From DATIXD01 sp035518875 (GTDB taxonomy: Bacteria; Pseudomonadota; Gammaproteobacteria; Methylococcales; Methylococcaceae), in the NCBI GenBank assembly GCA_035518875.1, contig DATIXD010000058.1, positions 1 through 10,163 of the forward strand: a stretch of 10,163 nt of DNA, in the 5' to 3' direction. This document shows positions 1-6,837 of the stretch, one piece after another. The notes beneath the pieces were generated by a model. That model searched no databases and was not told the origin of the DNA. It saw only the letters and a list, made by a program, of their open reading frames with translations. The first letter of the stretch is position 1; each line of letters opens with the position of its first letter. A program made the translations under genes and the position numbers.

Positions 1-528
1 GGCGAAATGCGCGATCTGGAAACCGCCCGCATCGCCGTGCAGTCGGCGCTGACTGGCCACTTGGTCTTGTCGACCCTGCACACCAACGATGCCGCCGGGG
101 GCGTGACGCGCCTGATGGACATGGGGCTGGAAGACTATCTCATCACTTCTACCGTCAACGGCATCCTCGGCCAGCGCCTGGTGCGAAGGCTCTGCCCCCA
201 TTGCCGCGAGGCCTATCCGGCCTTGCCGGAAATGGTCGAGGAATTGCGGCTGAGACGCTTCACGCCCGAGGGCGAAGTGCGGCTTTATCGCCCGCGCGGC
301 TGCGAAGCGTGCGGTGAGGCAGGCTACAAGGGTCGCCTCGCGATCCTGGAATTCCTGGTCATGAGCGACGACCTGCGCCGCTTGGTGATGAGCCACGCCC
401 AGGCTCGGCAGATCGAGGAACAGGCGTTAAAGGAAGGCATGCACACCATGTACGAGGACGGCCTGCGCAAGGCAGTCATGGGCTTGACCACCATCGAAGA
501 AGTGCTGCGGGTGACTTCGGATACCTGA
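1..528 (+). CDS. gspE: T2SS assembly ATPase GspE, C-terminal part (5' end outside window)
   Basis: This is the last 175 residues of the cytoplasmic hexameric ATPase that drives pseudopilus assembly. The frame is open from base 1, so the gene continues upstream. The first visible residues, GEMRDLETA, are the Walker B/Asp-box region of GspE/PilB ATPases, followed by the His-containing LSTLHTNDA stretch. A tetracysteine zinc site (CPHC at nt 193-204, CEAC at nt 301-312) and the following GYKGRLAILEFL segment are typical of GspE and PilB. The protein ends with the usual EGMHTMYEDGLRKAVMGLTTIEEVLRV tail region. The Walker A motif and the N-terminal GspL-binding domain lie outside the window. Context with gspF-gspM and gspD favours GspE over PilB. 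The stop TGA overlaps an ATG (TGATG, 526-530), an arrangement normally used for coupling to the next gene. Confidence 0.95.
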   Translation, partial: GEMRDLETARIAVQSALTGHLVLSTLHTNDAAGGVTRLMDMGLEDYLITSTVNGILGQRLVRRLCPHCREAYPALPEMVEELRLRRFTPEGEVRLYRPRGCEACGEAGYKGRLAILEFLVMSDDLRRLVMSHAQARQIEEQALKEGMHTMYEDGLRKAVMGLTTIEEVLRVTSDT

Positions 529-548
529 TGGCAGTTTTCAAAACATAG
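528..548 (+). pseudogene. Possible vestige of an ancestral gspF 5' end (6-codon reading frame)
   Basis: An ATG overlaps the gspE stop codon (TGATG) and opens a tiny frame reading MAVFKT before a TAG at 546-548. GspF proteins commonly begin Met-Ala/Pro-x-Phe/Tyr with a nearby Lys, and the intact GspF here begins MPLYFYKA. The mini-frame may therefore be the leftover of the original gspF start, cut off when the NYN gene arrived. It is only 21 nt, so chance is a strong alternative. Confidence 0.2.
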
Positions 549-561
549 CGCACACCGAATT

Positions 562-567
562 GAAGGA
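562..567 (+). promoter_or_regulatory. Shine-Dalgarno sequence of the NYN-LOTUS gene
   Basis: GAAGGA lies 6 nt before the GTG at 574. It fixes GTG as the start codon, since the nearby ATG at 587 is in another frame. This gene therefore has its own ribosome entry, unlike several genes in the cluster that rely on stop/start overlaps. Confidence 0.7.
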
Positions 568-573
568 TTTTTC

Positions 574-1356
574 GTGCAGGAATTGGATGCAAAAATAGCT
601 TTACTCATCGACGCGGATAATTCTCCGGCTTCAAAAATCGACGTCATTCTTTCCGAATTGGCAAAATACGGTGTCGCCAATGTTCGGCGGGCTTATGGCA
701 ATTGGACAAATCCATCGCTGAAACCTTGGGAAGATCAGCTCCATGAATATGCGATACGTCCGGTACAACAGTTTGACTACACCAAGGGAAAGAATGCGAC
801 CGATGTGGCACTGGTCATAGATGCAATGGATTTGCTCTATACGCAACGGCTCGATGCCTTCTGCATCGTCTCCAGCGACAGCGATTTCACGCCTCTGGTC
901 ATGAGAATTCTGACCAGTGGCCACAAGGTCTACGGTTTTGGGGAAAAAAAGACCCCGCCACCCTTTGTCAATGCATGCTCAAAGTTCATTTATCTGGAAG
1001 CGCTGAGCGAAGCCATCGGAAAGTCAAACGAAACGAATGGCGCAACTGAGGAAAAGTCAACGAAGATTCTCAAGAAGGACAGGAAACTGGTTCATTTGTT
1101 ATGCAATGCGGTTGAAGCGGTTTGCGCGGATGATGGTTGGTCTCATCTTGGAAAAGTTGGACAACAAATTGCCAATCAGGCTTCGTTTGACCCCAGAAAC
1201 TACGGCTACAGAAAGTTGAGTGAACTTATTGAAGCAATCTCAATCTTCGAAATCAAACGTGACAATCAAGTCATATGGGTAAAGAACAAACAGCCTAGAA
1301 AGCAAATGGAGCCCATGAATCTGTTGCCCGAACTGACAAACAACATTACTAACTGA
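574..1356 (+). CDS. NYN domain (LabA/DUF88-type) predicted ribonuclease with C-terminal OST-HTH/LOTUS domain
   Basis: The protein is 260 aa and predicted cytoplasmic, with no signal peptide or membrane segment. Residues about 6-145 form a NYN (PIN-like) nuclease domain: the opening strand LLIDADN carries D13 and D15, the middle motif NATDVALVIDAMD carries D77, and FCIVSSDSDFTPLV carries D102 and D104. These acidic residues are the expected metal ligands, so the active site looks intact. A polar linker (about 146-168) leads to residues 170-238, which match an OST-HTH/LOTUS winged-helix domain (helical start, GWSHLGKVGQQI, then FDPRNYGYRKLSELIEA and a final IKRDNQVIWVK hairpin). NYN-LOTUS proteins are generally thought to bind and process RNA; no substrate can be named. 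Its position between gspE and gspF is unusual and it is not a T2SS subunit. Local G+C is low: 22/60 at 1201-1260 against 44/60 at 1381-1440 in gspF. The start is GTG, and the TGA stop overlaps the gspF ATG. Domain calls are strong; its role here is unknown. Confidence 0.9.
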   Translation: MQELDAKIALLIDADNSPASKIDVILSELAKYGVANVRRAYGNWTNPSLKPWEDQLHEYAIRPVQQFDYTKGKNATDVALVIDAMDLLYTQRLDAFCIVSSDSDFTPLVMRILTSGHKVYGFGEKKTPPPFVNACSKFIYLEALSEAIGKSNETNGATEEKSTKILKKDRKLVHLLCNAVEAVCADDGWSHLGKVGQQIANQASFDPRNYGYRKLSELIEAISIFEIKRDNQVIWVKNKQPRKQMEPMNLLPELTNNITN

Positions 1357-2573
1357 TGCCCCTTTACTTCTACAAAGCCGTCAGCCGAGACGGCGAGGCG
1401 GTGGAAGCCCAGCGCGAAGCGGCGACCGAGGGCGCGTTGATCGAGACCCTGCAAAACGAGGGATTCATCCCGATCCGTATCGCCCCGGCCTCCTCGCGTC
1501 CGTTCGCCTGGCTGAGATTGGGGCGGGACAAGTCGCGGCTGTCGCAGAAGGAGATCGCCCTGTTTACGCACGAGTTGCTGACCTTGCTACAGGCCGGCCT
1601 GCCGCTGGATCGCGCATTGACCCTGCTGCTGGAACTGACCGAGCAGCAGGCCGGTCTCAATGCTTTGATCGGCCGCGTTTTGGAATCGGTGAAAGGCGGC
1701 GCGCAGCTGTCCGATGCGCTGGAAGCGCAGACCGGCGTGTTTTCGCGCTTCTATCTCAACCTGATTCGCGCAGGCGAGGCGGGCGGCGCGTTGGAGCAGG
1801 TGCTGGTGCGCCTGTCGGATTATCTGGAGCGTTCCAAGGAACTGCGCGAAACGGTCGGTTCTGCGCTGATCTATCCGGCCATCCTGGTCACCATGGCGGC
1901 CTTGTCGCTGTTGTTGCTCCTCACGTTTGTGGTTCCGCAGTTCACTGAAATGTTCGAGAGTGCCGGCAAGGAGCTGCCCCTGCCCACCCAGATCGTGGTG
2001 GGCATAGCCGGGGGCCTTAGGGATTACTGGTGGGCGCTGCCGTTGTTCGCGATCGGATTGGTAAGCTATGTCCGCTACCAGATGGCCGATCCCGACCGCC
2101 GTTATGCCTGGGACCGACGCTTGTTGCGCCTTCCATTGGTGGGCGAGCTGATCAAGAAGATCGAGGTAGCGAATTTCAGCCGCACCCTGGCGACGCTGCT
2201 CGGCAATGGCGTATCCTTGCTAACCGCTTTGACGATCGTCAAGGAAACCCTGGGAAACCGTGTGGTCGCGGATAAAATCGACTTGGCGGTGGAGAGCCTG
2301 AAGCAGGGCGGCGGCCTGTCCGCGCCGCTGGTGGAATCGGGCCTTTTCCCCACCCTGGCCGTGCAGATGGTCAAGTTGGGCGAGGAGTCCGGGCACCTCG
2401 ACGAAATGCTGGAGCGGGTGGCTGTCACTTACGACAAGGAAATCAAGATCTCCATCCAGCGCCTGCTGGCGCTTTTGGAACCGGTGCTGATCGTCGGCCT
2501 CGGCATCATGATCGCCGGCATCATCATCTCGATCCTGATGGCCATACTCAGCGTCAACGACCTGGCATTCTAG
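1356..2573 (+). CDS. gspF: T2SS inner-membrane platform protein GspF
   Basis: GspF is the polytopic core of the inner-membrane platform and contacts GspE, GspL and the pseudopilus base. The product is 405 aa, the usual length. It starts with a cytosolic segment (MPLYFYKAVSRDG), followed by two homologous T2SSF domains at about 65-190 and 270-395. Each domain has the GE-x-G-x-L-type motif (GEAGGALEQVL at 141-150 and GEESGHLDEML at 342-352). Hydrophobic segments are seen at about 172-195, 225-240 and 372-400. The ATG overlaps the stop codon of the preceding NYN gene (TGATG, 1354-1358). There is no clear Shine-Dalgarno before it, so translation is probably coupled to that gene. PilC is the type IV pilus paralogue; the surrounding gsp genes decide for GspF. 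Confidence 0.95.
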   Translation: MPLYFYKAVSRDGEAVEAQREAATEGALIETLQNEGFIPIRIAPASSRPFAWLRLGRDKSRLSQKEIALFTHELLTLLQAGLPLDRALTLLLELTEQQAGLNALIGRVLESVKGGAQLSDALEAQTGVFSRFYLNLIRAGEAGGALEQVLVRLSDYLERSKELRETVGSALIYPAILVTMAALSLLLLLTFVVPQFTEMFESAGKELPLPTQIVVGIAGGLRDYWWALPLFAIGLVSYVRYQMADPDRRYAWDRRLLRLPLVGELIKKIEVANFSRTLATLLGNGVSLLTALTIVKETLGNRVVADKIDLAVESLKQGGGLSAPLVESGLFPTLAVQMVKLGEESGHLDEMLERVAVTYDKEIKISIQRLLALLEPVLIVGLGIMIAGIIISILMAILSVNDLAF

Positions 2574-2608
2574 CTCAACCATTCTTTCACTGACTCATCG
2601 GCAAACCT

Positions 2609-3043
2609 ATGCGAAACAGCACGCGTTTTTCCCCTTTTTCCCAGGGTTTCACCCTCATCGAACTCCTGGTGGTGCTTGCTATCATCGGCCTTTTGGCGGG
2701 ACTGGTGGGGCCACAGGTGATCAAGCATCTGGGCGAATCCAAGAGCAAGGCTGCGCGCCTGCAAATCGAGGAGCTGGCCTCGGCACTGGACATGTACCGT
2801 CTGGACGTGGGCCGCTACCCCAGCAGCGACGAGGGACTGACCGCACTCATCGAAGCGCCTAGCACCGGCAGAAACTGGAACGGTCCTTATCTGCGCAAGA
2901 AAAAGGTACCCGCCGACCCCTGGAACAATCCCTATCACTATGTCTCTCCCGGCGAGCACGGCAAATTCGACCTATTCACCCTGGGCGCCGACAACAGCGA
3001 AGGCGGCGAGGGCGAGGATCAGGACGTGGCGAGTTGGGAATAG
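2609..3043 (+). CDS. gspG: T2SS major pseudopilin GspG
   Basis: GspG is the main subunit of the periplasmic pseudopilus. The precursor is 144 aa with a 13-residue leader ending in Gly13, cut by the prepilin peptidase before Phe14. Mature residue +5 is Glu18, within FTLIELLVVLAII, the canonical N-methylation and assembly helix. The globular part contains YPSSDEGLTAL and WNGPYLRKKKVPADPWNNPY, and ends in a calcium-loop region (LGADNSEGGEGEDQDVASW), all hallmarks of GspG. The prepilin peptidase gene is not in the window. The gene follows gspF after a 35-nt gap with no strong Shine-Dalgarno sequence; the start was chosen for the normal leader length. Confidence 0.97.
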   Translation: MRNSTRFSPFSQGFTLIELLVVLAIIGLLAGLVGPQVIKHLGESKSKAARLQIEELASALDMYRLDVGRYPSSDEGLTALIEAPSTGRNWNGPYLRKKKVPADPWNNPYHYVSPGEHGKFDLFTLGADNSEGGEGEDQDVASWE

Positions 3044-3082
3044 ATCGGCTTTTCCATTTCGACGCTCTTCGATTCCGTACTG

Positions 3083-3565
3083 ATGCGCGTCGCCAAGGCG
3101 CTCAACATTCGCTCCTATACCGTGGAACGCGGCTTCACCCTGCTGGAAATGATTCTGGTGCTGGTCATCGCCGCCACGGTGGCTGCGGTGGCCGTGCCCA
3201 ACTTCCAGCCGGCGCTCGCCAACATGCAGTTGCGGGCGGCGACGCGCGATGTTGCCTCGGCCCTGCGCCATGTCCGGGGGCAGGCACTCAGCCGGGGGCG
3301 CGAAGCCGTGTTTTCTCTGGACGTGAATCATCACACCTACCAAGTCAGCGGACGCCGGAAGAACTACGCCTTGCCCGAATCCGTCCGACTGGGCCTTTTC
3401 ACCGCCGAGGCCGAGCTTTCCGGAGAGGGGCTGGGGAGCATCCGATTTTATCCGGACGGTTCCTCGACCGGCGGACGGGTTTCCCTGGAAGCCGCGGGGA
3501 AAAGAAGGCTGGTGGATGTGAATTGGCTCACCGGAGCGGTCGTCATTCGTGAAGAAAATCCCTGA
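3083..3565 (+). CDS. gspH: T2SS minor pseudopilin GspH
   Basis: The precursor is 160 aa with a leader ending at Gly17, before FTLLEMILVLVIAATVAAVAVP; Glu at mature +5 is Glu22. The leader is a little long, but no better in-frame start with a normal leader is visible. The rest fits the GspH/FimT family: an MQLRAATRDVASALRHVRGQAL helix followed by a beta-rich region with IRFYPDGSSTGGRVSLEAAGKRRLVDVNWLTGAV, close to the family's C-terminal pattern. GspH is thought to link the GspI-J-K tip to the GspG shaft. It overlaps the start of gspI by 17 nt. Confidence 0.92.
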   Translation: MRVAKALNIRSYTVERGFTLLEMILVLVIAATVAAVAVPNFQPALANMQLRAATRDVASALRHVRGQALSRGREAVFSLDVNHHTYQVSGRRKNYALPESVRLGLFTAEAELSGEGLGSIRFYPDGSSTGGRVSLEAAGKRRLVDVNWLTGAVVIREENP

Positions 3566-3977
3566 CCGGTCTCGGCAACGCGGCTTTTCGCTGCTGGAAA
3601 CCCTGGTCGCATTCTCGATTCTGGCCTTGTGCCTGGGGGTCCTGTTCAGAATCTTCGGTGGCGGCGGGCGACTGGCAGAACTCGCAGACCAGCATGCGCG
3701 CGCCATAGTGCTCGCCGAGTCGCTACTGGCCGGCGCTGGCGTGGAAACGCCCTTGCAACCGGGCGAAAGCGGCGGTGAGATCGACGATCGATTTCGCTGG
3801 GTCTTGCGCGTCAACCCCTATGTCCCGGCGGGCGAGCCCTTGCCCGAGCAGCTTCCGTTCAAACCTTATTGGGTCGAGCTGAGCGTGGAATGGGGCGACG
3901 CTAATGAACTTCGCACCTTCACCCTGGGCACTCTGCGGCTTCTGGCCGAAAACCGTCGGTTCGGGCTCGGACGGTGA
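3549..3977 (+). CDS. gspI: T2SS minor pseudopilin GspI
   Basis: The precursor is 142 aa with a basic leader MKKIPDRSRQRG cleaved after Gly12. The following FSLLETLVAFSILALCLGVLF helix has Glu17 at mature +5. The soluble part includes HARAIVLAESLLAGAGVETPL, matching the GspI pattern of an Ala-rich helix ending in ESLLA, followed by a beta-sheet region. GspI forms the pseudopilus tip with GspJ and GspK. The GTG start at 3549 overlaps the end of gspH, with GGAG at 3533-3536 as a rather distant Shine-Dalgarno. The stop overlaps the GTG of gspJ (GTGA, 3974-3977). Confidence 0.92.
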   Translation: MKKIPDRSRQRGFSLLETLVAFSILALCLGVLFRIFGGGGRLAELADQHARAIVLAESLLAGAGVETPLQPGESGGEIDDRFRWVLRVNPYVPAGEPLPEQLPFKPYWVELSVEWGDANELRTFTLGTLRLLAENRRFGLGR

Positions 3978-4648
3978 AAGTGAGCGCGATCTCGGGGCGG
4001 GCCCAGGCCGGTTTCACCCTGCTCGAAGTGCTGATCGCCACGGTGCTGCTGGCGATCATGATGACCTTGCTGATGGGTGGCCTGCGCATCGGCGCGGGCA
4101 GTTGGGAGCAGGGCGAACGGCGGGCGGCGCAGGCCAGCCGCCTGCTCGTCACGCAAAACTTCTTCCGCACCTACTTGGGTGATGCCCTGCCTTTGCTCGA
4201 GAGCGTCAGGAGAAGCGCCGCGGCAGGGACCCGCCCGATGCGTCCGAAGTTATTATTCCGGGGCGGCGCGGACAGGCTGGAATATGCGGCGACGCTGCCG
4301 CCGCAGGTGCGCGGCGGTTTATACCGATTCGAGTTGTACGTGGACGAGGAGGGAGACCGCAAGGACCTGAAACTGGCGATCCGGCCCTTTTCGTCGGCCG
4401 AAGCTGACGAAGAGGCCGAACCGATCGAGGATGTGGTCCTCCTGGAAGGTTTGGCGTCGCTGCGGATCGCCTATTTCGGGAAGGCGAATGTCGAGGACGA
4501 GGGGAATTTCGCTCCGCGCGAATCGCAGTGGCTGGAGGAATGGCGCCAGCAATTTATGCCGGAGTTGATTCGAGTGGACATCACGATGGCGGACGAACCA
4601 CCCTGGCCGCCGCTGGTAATCGCACCAAGGGTCGAGGCACGGCAATGA
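3974..4648 (+). CDS. gspJ: T2SS minor pseudopilin GspJ
   Basis: The precursor is 224 aa with a leader MKVSAISGRAQAG cleaved after Gly13. The helix FTLLEVLIATVLLAIMMTLL follows, with Glu18 at mature +5. The soluble domain contains the RFELYVDEEG and LLEGLASLRIAYFG segments, then SQWLEEWRQQ and a final PELIRVDITM strand, all typical of GspJ. It joins GspI and GspK in the tip complex. The GTG start overlaps the gspI stop by 4 nt, so translation is probably coupled. The stop overlaps an ATG at 4645 (ATGA) that opens the gspK frame. Confidence 0.92.
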   Translation: MKVSAISGRAQAGFTLLEVLIATVLLAIMMTLLMGGLRIGAGSWEQGERRAAQASRLLVTQNFFRTYLGDALPLLESVRRSAAAGTRPMRPKLLFRGGADRLEYAATLPPQVRGGLYRFELYVDEEGDRKDLKLAIRPFSSAEADEEAEPIEDVVLLEGLASLRIAYFGKANVEDEGNFAPRESQWLEEWRQQFMPELIRVDITMADEPPWPPLVIAPRVEARQ

Positions 4649-4665
4649 TTTCCCGGCGAGAGCCA

Positions 4666-4687
4666 TGCGGCATATCCCTATGCCGCA
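4666..4687 (+). repeat. Perfect hairpin, 9-bp stem with 4-nt loop, upstream of gspK
   Basis: TGCGGCATA (4666-4674), loop TCCC, and TATGCCGCA (4679-4687) form a perfect inverted repeat. No T-run follows, so it is not a standard intrinsic terminator. It is the left part of a palindrome-rich patch between gspJ and the recognisable GspK start. Confidence 0.75.
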
Positions 4688-4695
4688 CCCTTCGG

Positions 4696-4754
4696 GCGCT
4701 TCGCGTGCAAACCGGCACCAATCCGCATGGAGTGGATTCGGGTGCGCGAAGCGC
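4696..4754 (+). repeat. Nested imperfect inverted repeat upstream of gspK
   Basis: The outer arms GCGCTTCGCG (4696-4705) and CGCGAAGCGC (4745-4754) are exact reverse complements. Inner arms GCACC plus AATCC (4715-4724) pair with GGATT (4734-4738) and GGTGC (4741-4745), so the RNA could fold into a long bulged stem with apical loop 4725-4733. Such density of palindromes is unlike the flanking coding DNA and resembles a REP-type or other small interspersed element. That identity is an inference; no second copy exists in the window. Confidence 0.6.
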
Positions 4755-4773
4755 GGGGCAGAGCCCGAACGGC

Positions 4774-5724
4774 ATGGATGCGGTAAGCAATCCGGCCGGT
4801 TTGTATCATCGTTCCCGTCAGCGGGGACTGGCATTGGTCGCCGTACTGTGGGCGGTGACCCTGCTGACCATCATGGCCGCCAGTTTTTCTCTGACCATGC
4901 AGCGGGATTCCGGCCTGGTGAGAAACGCGCAAGATCGCGCCCGGGGCTTGGCTTTGGCCGATGCTGGCGTACACTATTCCATGCTGATGCTGAGTCTGCC
5001 CGATCAGCGCAAACGCTGGCGCAGCGACGGGACGCCCTACGAGACATTACTGCCGGGAGGGCCGGTGCGCGTGAGGATTCTCGACGAGGCCGGCAAAATC
5101 GACATCAATGCGGTGCAGGAAGCCAGCTTGGTCGGCATTTTGACCAACTTGGTCGGCAATCCCGACAAGGCGGCGGCAGTCAGCGACGCCATTCTCGACT
5201 GGCGCGACGGCGACGATCTGAAGCGTCTGCATGGCGCCGAGGCCGACGATTACCGGGGCAAGGGCTATGGGCCGCAAAATAGGAATTTTCAAGCGCTGGA
5301 GGAATTGCAAATGGTGCTGGGCATGACGCCTGCGCTGTACAAAAAACTGGAGCCTTTACTGACGATTTACTCCCAACAGGACGGCATCAATCCGGTCAAG
5401 GCAGGCCGGGAGGCATTGCTAGCTCTGCCCGGCCTGGACGAAAAAACCGTCTCCGACTATATAGCGCTGCGCAGGCAAAGTCCGGCCAACAGTCCCCCGC
5501 CGCTGGTTGTTCCGCCGGGAAGTGTCCAACTTGTCACCGGCGGCGACCGAGCCTATACGGTCGTCGTCGAGGCCCGCCTGCCGGAAGGCCAGGTCGCAGG
5601 CATCAAGGCCGTGATCAAGCGCCAACGGGCGCGAAGCGGCGCGCCATTCGTCATTGCGAGCTGGAAACAGCAGATTCCGGGCGCGACCGGGCTGTCCGAC
5701 GACCAGACCATCGCCAATCCTTAA
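4774..5724 (+). CDS. gspK: T2SS minor pseudopilin GspK
   Basis: GspK caps the pseudopilus tip and probably contacts substrate. From ATG 4774 the precursor is 316 aa with an 18-residue leader (ending YHRSRQRG) before LALVAVLWAVTLLTIMAASF. Mature +5 is Ala rather than Glu, as expected for GspK. Family signatures include GLALADAGVHYSM, the AGKIDINAV motif, ILDWRDGDD followed by GAEADDY, and a helix-hairpin-like LLALPGLDEKTVSDYIALR. The frame is also open from ATG 4645, which overlaps the gspJ stop (ATGA). That start would give 359 aa and a 61-residue leader encoded by palindromic DNA, far longer than normal. TTG 4801 would give a 9-residue leader. No start has a strong Shine-Dalgarno sequence. 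The product is certain; the start is not. Confidence 0.9.
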   Translation: MDAVSNPAGLYHRSRQRGLALVAVLWAVTLLTIMAASFSLTMQRDSGLVRNAQDRARGLALADAGVHYSMLMLSLPDQRKRWRSDGTPYETLLPGGPVRVRILDEAGKIDINAVQEASLVGILTNLVGNPDKAAAVSDAILDWRDGDDLKRLHGAEADDYRGKGYGPQNRNFQALEELQMVLGMTPALYKKLEPLLTIYSQQDGINPVKAGREALLALPGLDEKTVSDYIALRRQSPANSPPPLVVPPGSVQLVTGGDRAYTVVVEARLPEGQVAGIKAVIKRQRARSGAPFVIASWKQQIPGATGLSDDQTIANP

Positions 5725-5736
5725 CTGACCGATCTC

Positions 5737-6837
5737 ATGCTCAAACTGGATACCCGGATCAATCTGGACATCGCACGCTTTCTAAGCTGGTGGGGCGGCG
5801 AGCTCGCATTTCTCGTCCCTGAACGGTTGCGCCAGCTGTTGGGCAGCAAGCGCCCCCGCCTGATATTGAGTAAGGCGGACGAAAGGCTCGAGGTCGTTTA
5901 CGTCGACGCCGAGGGCGAACACGACCTGGGCCGTTTTACCCTGGACGAGGCCGGCAGCGGCCAGCGCGAGCGCCTGTTCGCCGAAACGCCGACCTTGAGC
6001 GATGCGGAACTGCTGTTGCGGCTGCTGCCCGAGCAGTCCCTGCAAAAAATCGTCAAGCTGCCGGCCGCCGCCGAAGAGAACCTCACACAGGTCATGGCGT
6101 TCGAGATGGACCGTTTGACGCCGTTCAAGGCGGATCAGGTTTACTTCGGCGTCCGGGTCCTCGAGAAACTGCCCGAGACCCGCCAGATCAAGGTCGAGTT
6201 GGCGCTGACGCCGCGGCAGAAGCTGGATCCCGTGCTGGATGAGCTGGTGACCTGCGGATGGCGGCCCGAGCGCGTGATTGTCGGCCCGGAAGCGGCGGGA
6301 GGCGGGCAGGACCTGTTGCCGGAGAAGTTCCGCGTACGCAAGAGCAAGCTCCCTCAGATACTGAATGCCGTTTCAGCGGCGACGTTCGTTCTCCTGGTGC
6401 TCGCCCTTTTGTTGCTTCCGGTCCTGATGAACCGCGCATTGATGCTGGAATTGCAACAGGATGTTAAAACCGCAGGCAACATTGCCAAGAAGGTGGAATC
6501 GCTGCGGGAGGATGTCCAAAAGTTGGAGAGCGAAACCGGCTTTCTCGCGGCAAAGAAGCGTACCGAGCCGGTGATGGTGGATATGCTGAACGAGCTGACT
6601 CGGGTGATTCCCGACCAAACCAGCCTGTACGGGTTGCAGTACCGGGATCGCAAACTCGTCATCCAGGGGCGCTCCCCCGCCGCTTCCAGCCTGATCGAAC
6701 TCATCGAGGCTTCGCCGTACTTCAAGAACACCAGCTTCGTTTCGCCCGTGATCAAGGACATTGCGAGCGGACAGGAACGTTTTCAGATCGCCAGCGAGGC
6801 GGTCAACGGGAGGTCTTCTGAAAATCCAGTTCAATAA
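5737..6837 (+). CDS. gspL: T2SS inner-membrane protein GspL (PilM-like cytoplasmic half, PilN-like periplasmic half)
   Basis: GspL recruits GspE to the membrane and binds GspM. The product is 366 aa. The cytoplasmic part (about 1-205) has the actin-like pattern seen in GspL/PilM, including AFEMDRLTPFKADQVYFGVRV, IKVELALTPR and LDELVTCGWRPERVIV. A single transmembrane helix lies at about 209-231. It is followed by a coiled-coil-like stretch (about 234-275: KKVESLREDVQKLESE) and a PilN-like periplasmic domain (TRVIPDQTSLYGLQYRDRKLVIQGRSPAASSLIELIEAS). It is somewhat shorter than the roughly 400 residues common for GspL, and database annotation may read 'PilN domain-containing protein'. It follows gspK after 12 nt, with no strong Shine-Dalgarno sequence, and its 3' end overlaps gspM. 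Confidence 0.85.
   Translation: MLKLDTRINLDIARFLSWWGGELAFLVPERLRQLLGSKRPRLILSKADERLEVVYVDAEGEHDLGRFTLDEAGSGQRERLFAETPTLSDAELLLRLLPEQSLQKIVKLPAAAEENLTQVMAFEMDRLTPFKADQVYFGVRVLEKLPETRQIKVELALTPRQKLDPVLDELVTCGWRPERVIVGPEAAGGGQDLLPEKFRVRKSKLPQILNAVSAATFVLLVLALLLLPVLMNRALMLELQQDVKTAGNIAKKVESLREDVQKLESETGFLAAKKRTEPVMVDMLNELTRVIPDQTSLYGLQYRDRKLVIQGRSPAASSLIELIEASPYFKNTSFVSPVIKDIASGQERFQIASEAVNGRSSENPVQ
6808..6813 (+). promoter_or_regulatory. Strong Shine-Dalgarno sequence for gspM
   Basis: GGGAGG inside the 3' end of gspL lies 4 nt before an in-frame CTG at 6818. No ATG or GTG is available in the gspM frame nearby. The site therefore points to CTG as the initiation codon. Confidence 0.55.

Noticed and set aside
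484..573. Possible sigma-70 promoter for the NYN gene (TTGACC at 484-489)
   Set aside because: No -10-like hexamer lies at a proper spacing, and the TTGACC encodes conserved GspE residues. Not supported.
1..2573. Assignment of the ATPase and platform genes to type IV pili (pilB, pilC)
   Set aside because: The adjoining GspG with its calcium-loop ending, GspH-I-J-K, and a GspD-type secretin show this is a T2SS.
2972..3814. Minus-strand open frame of 280 codons
   Set aside because: It is antisense to gspG, gspH and gspI, all of which are unambiguous pseudopilins. There are no domain-like motifs.
4528..4644. Upstream extension of the gspK frame into gspJ
   Set aside because: It would give a leader of about 100 residues overlapping gspJ by more than 100 nt. 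Prepilin leaders are short, so this start is not credible.
4666..4687. Hairpin as an intrinsic terminator between gspJ and gspK
   Set aside because: No T-run follows the stem and the essential gspK-gspD genes lie downstream in the same direction.
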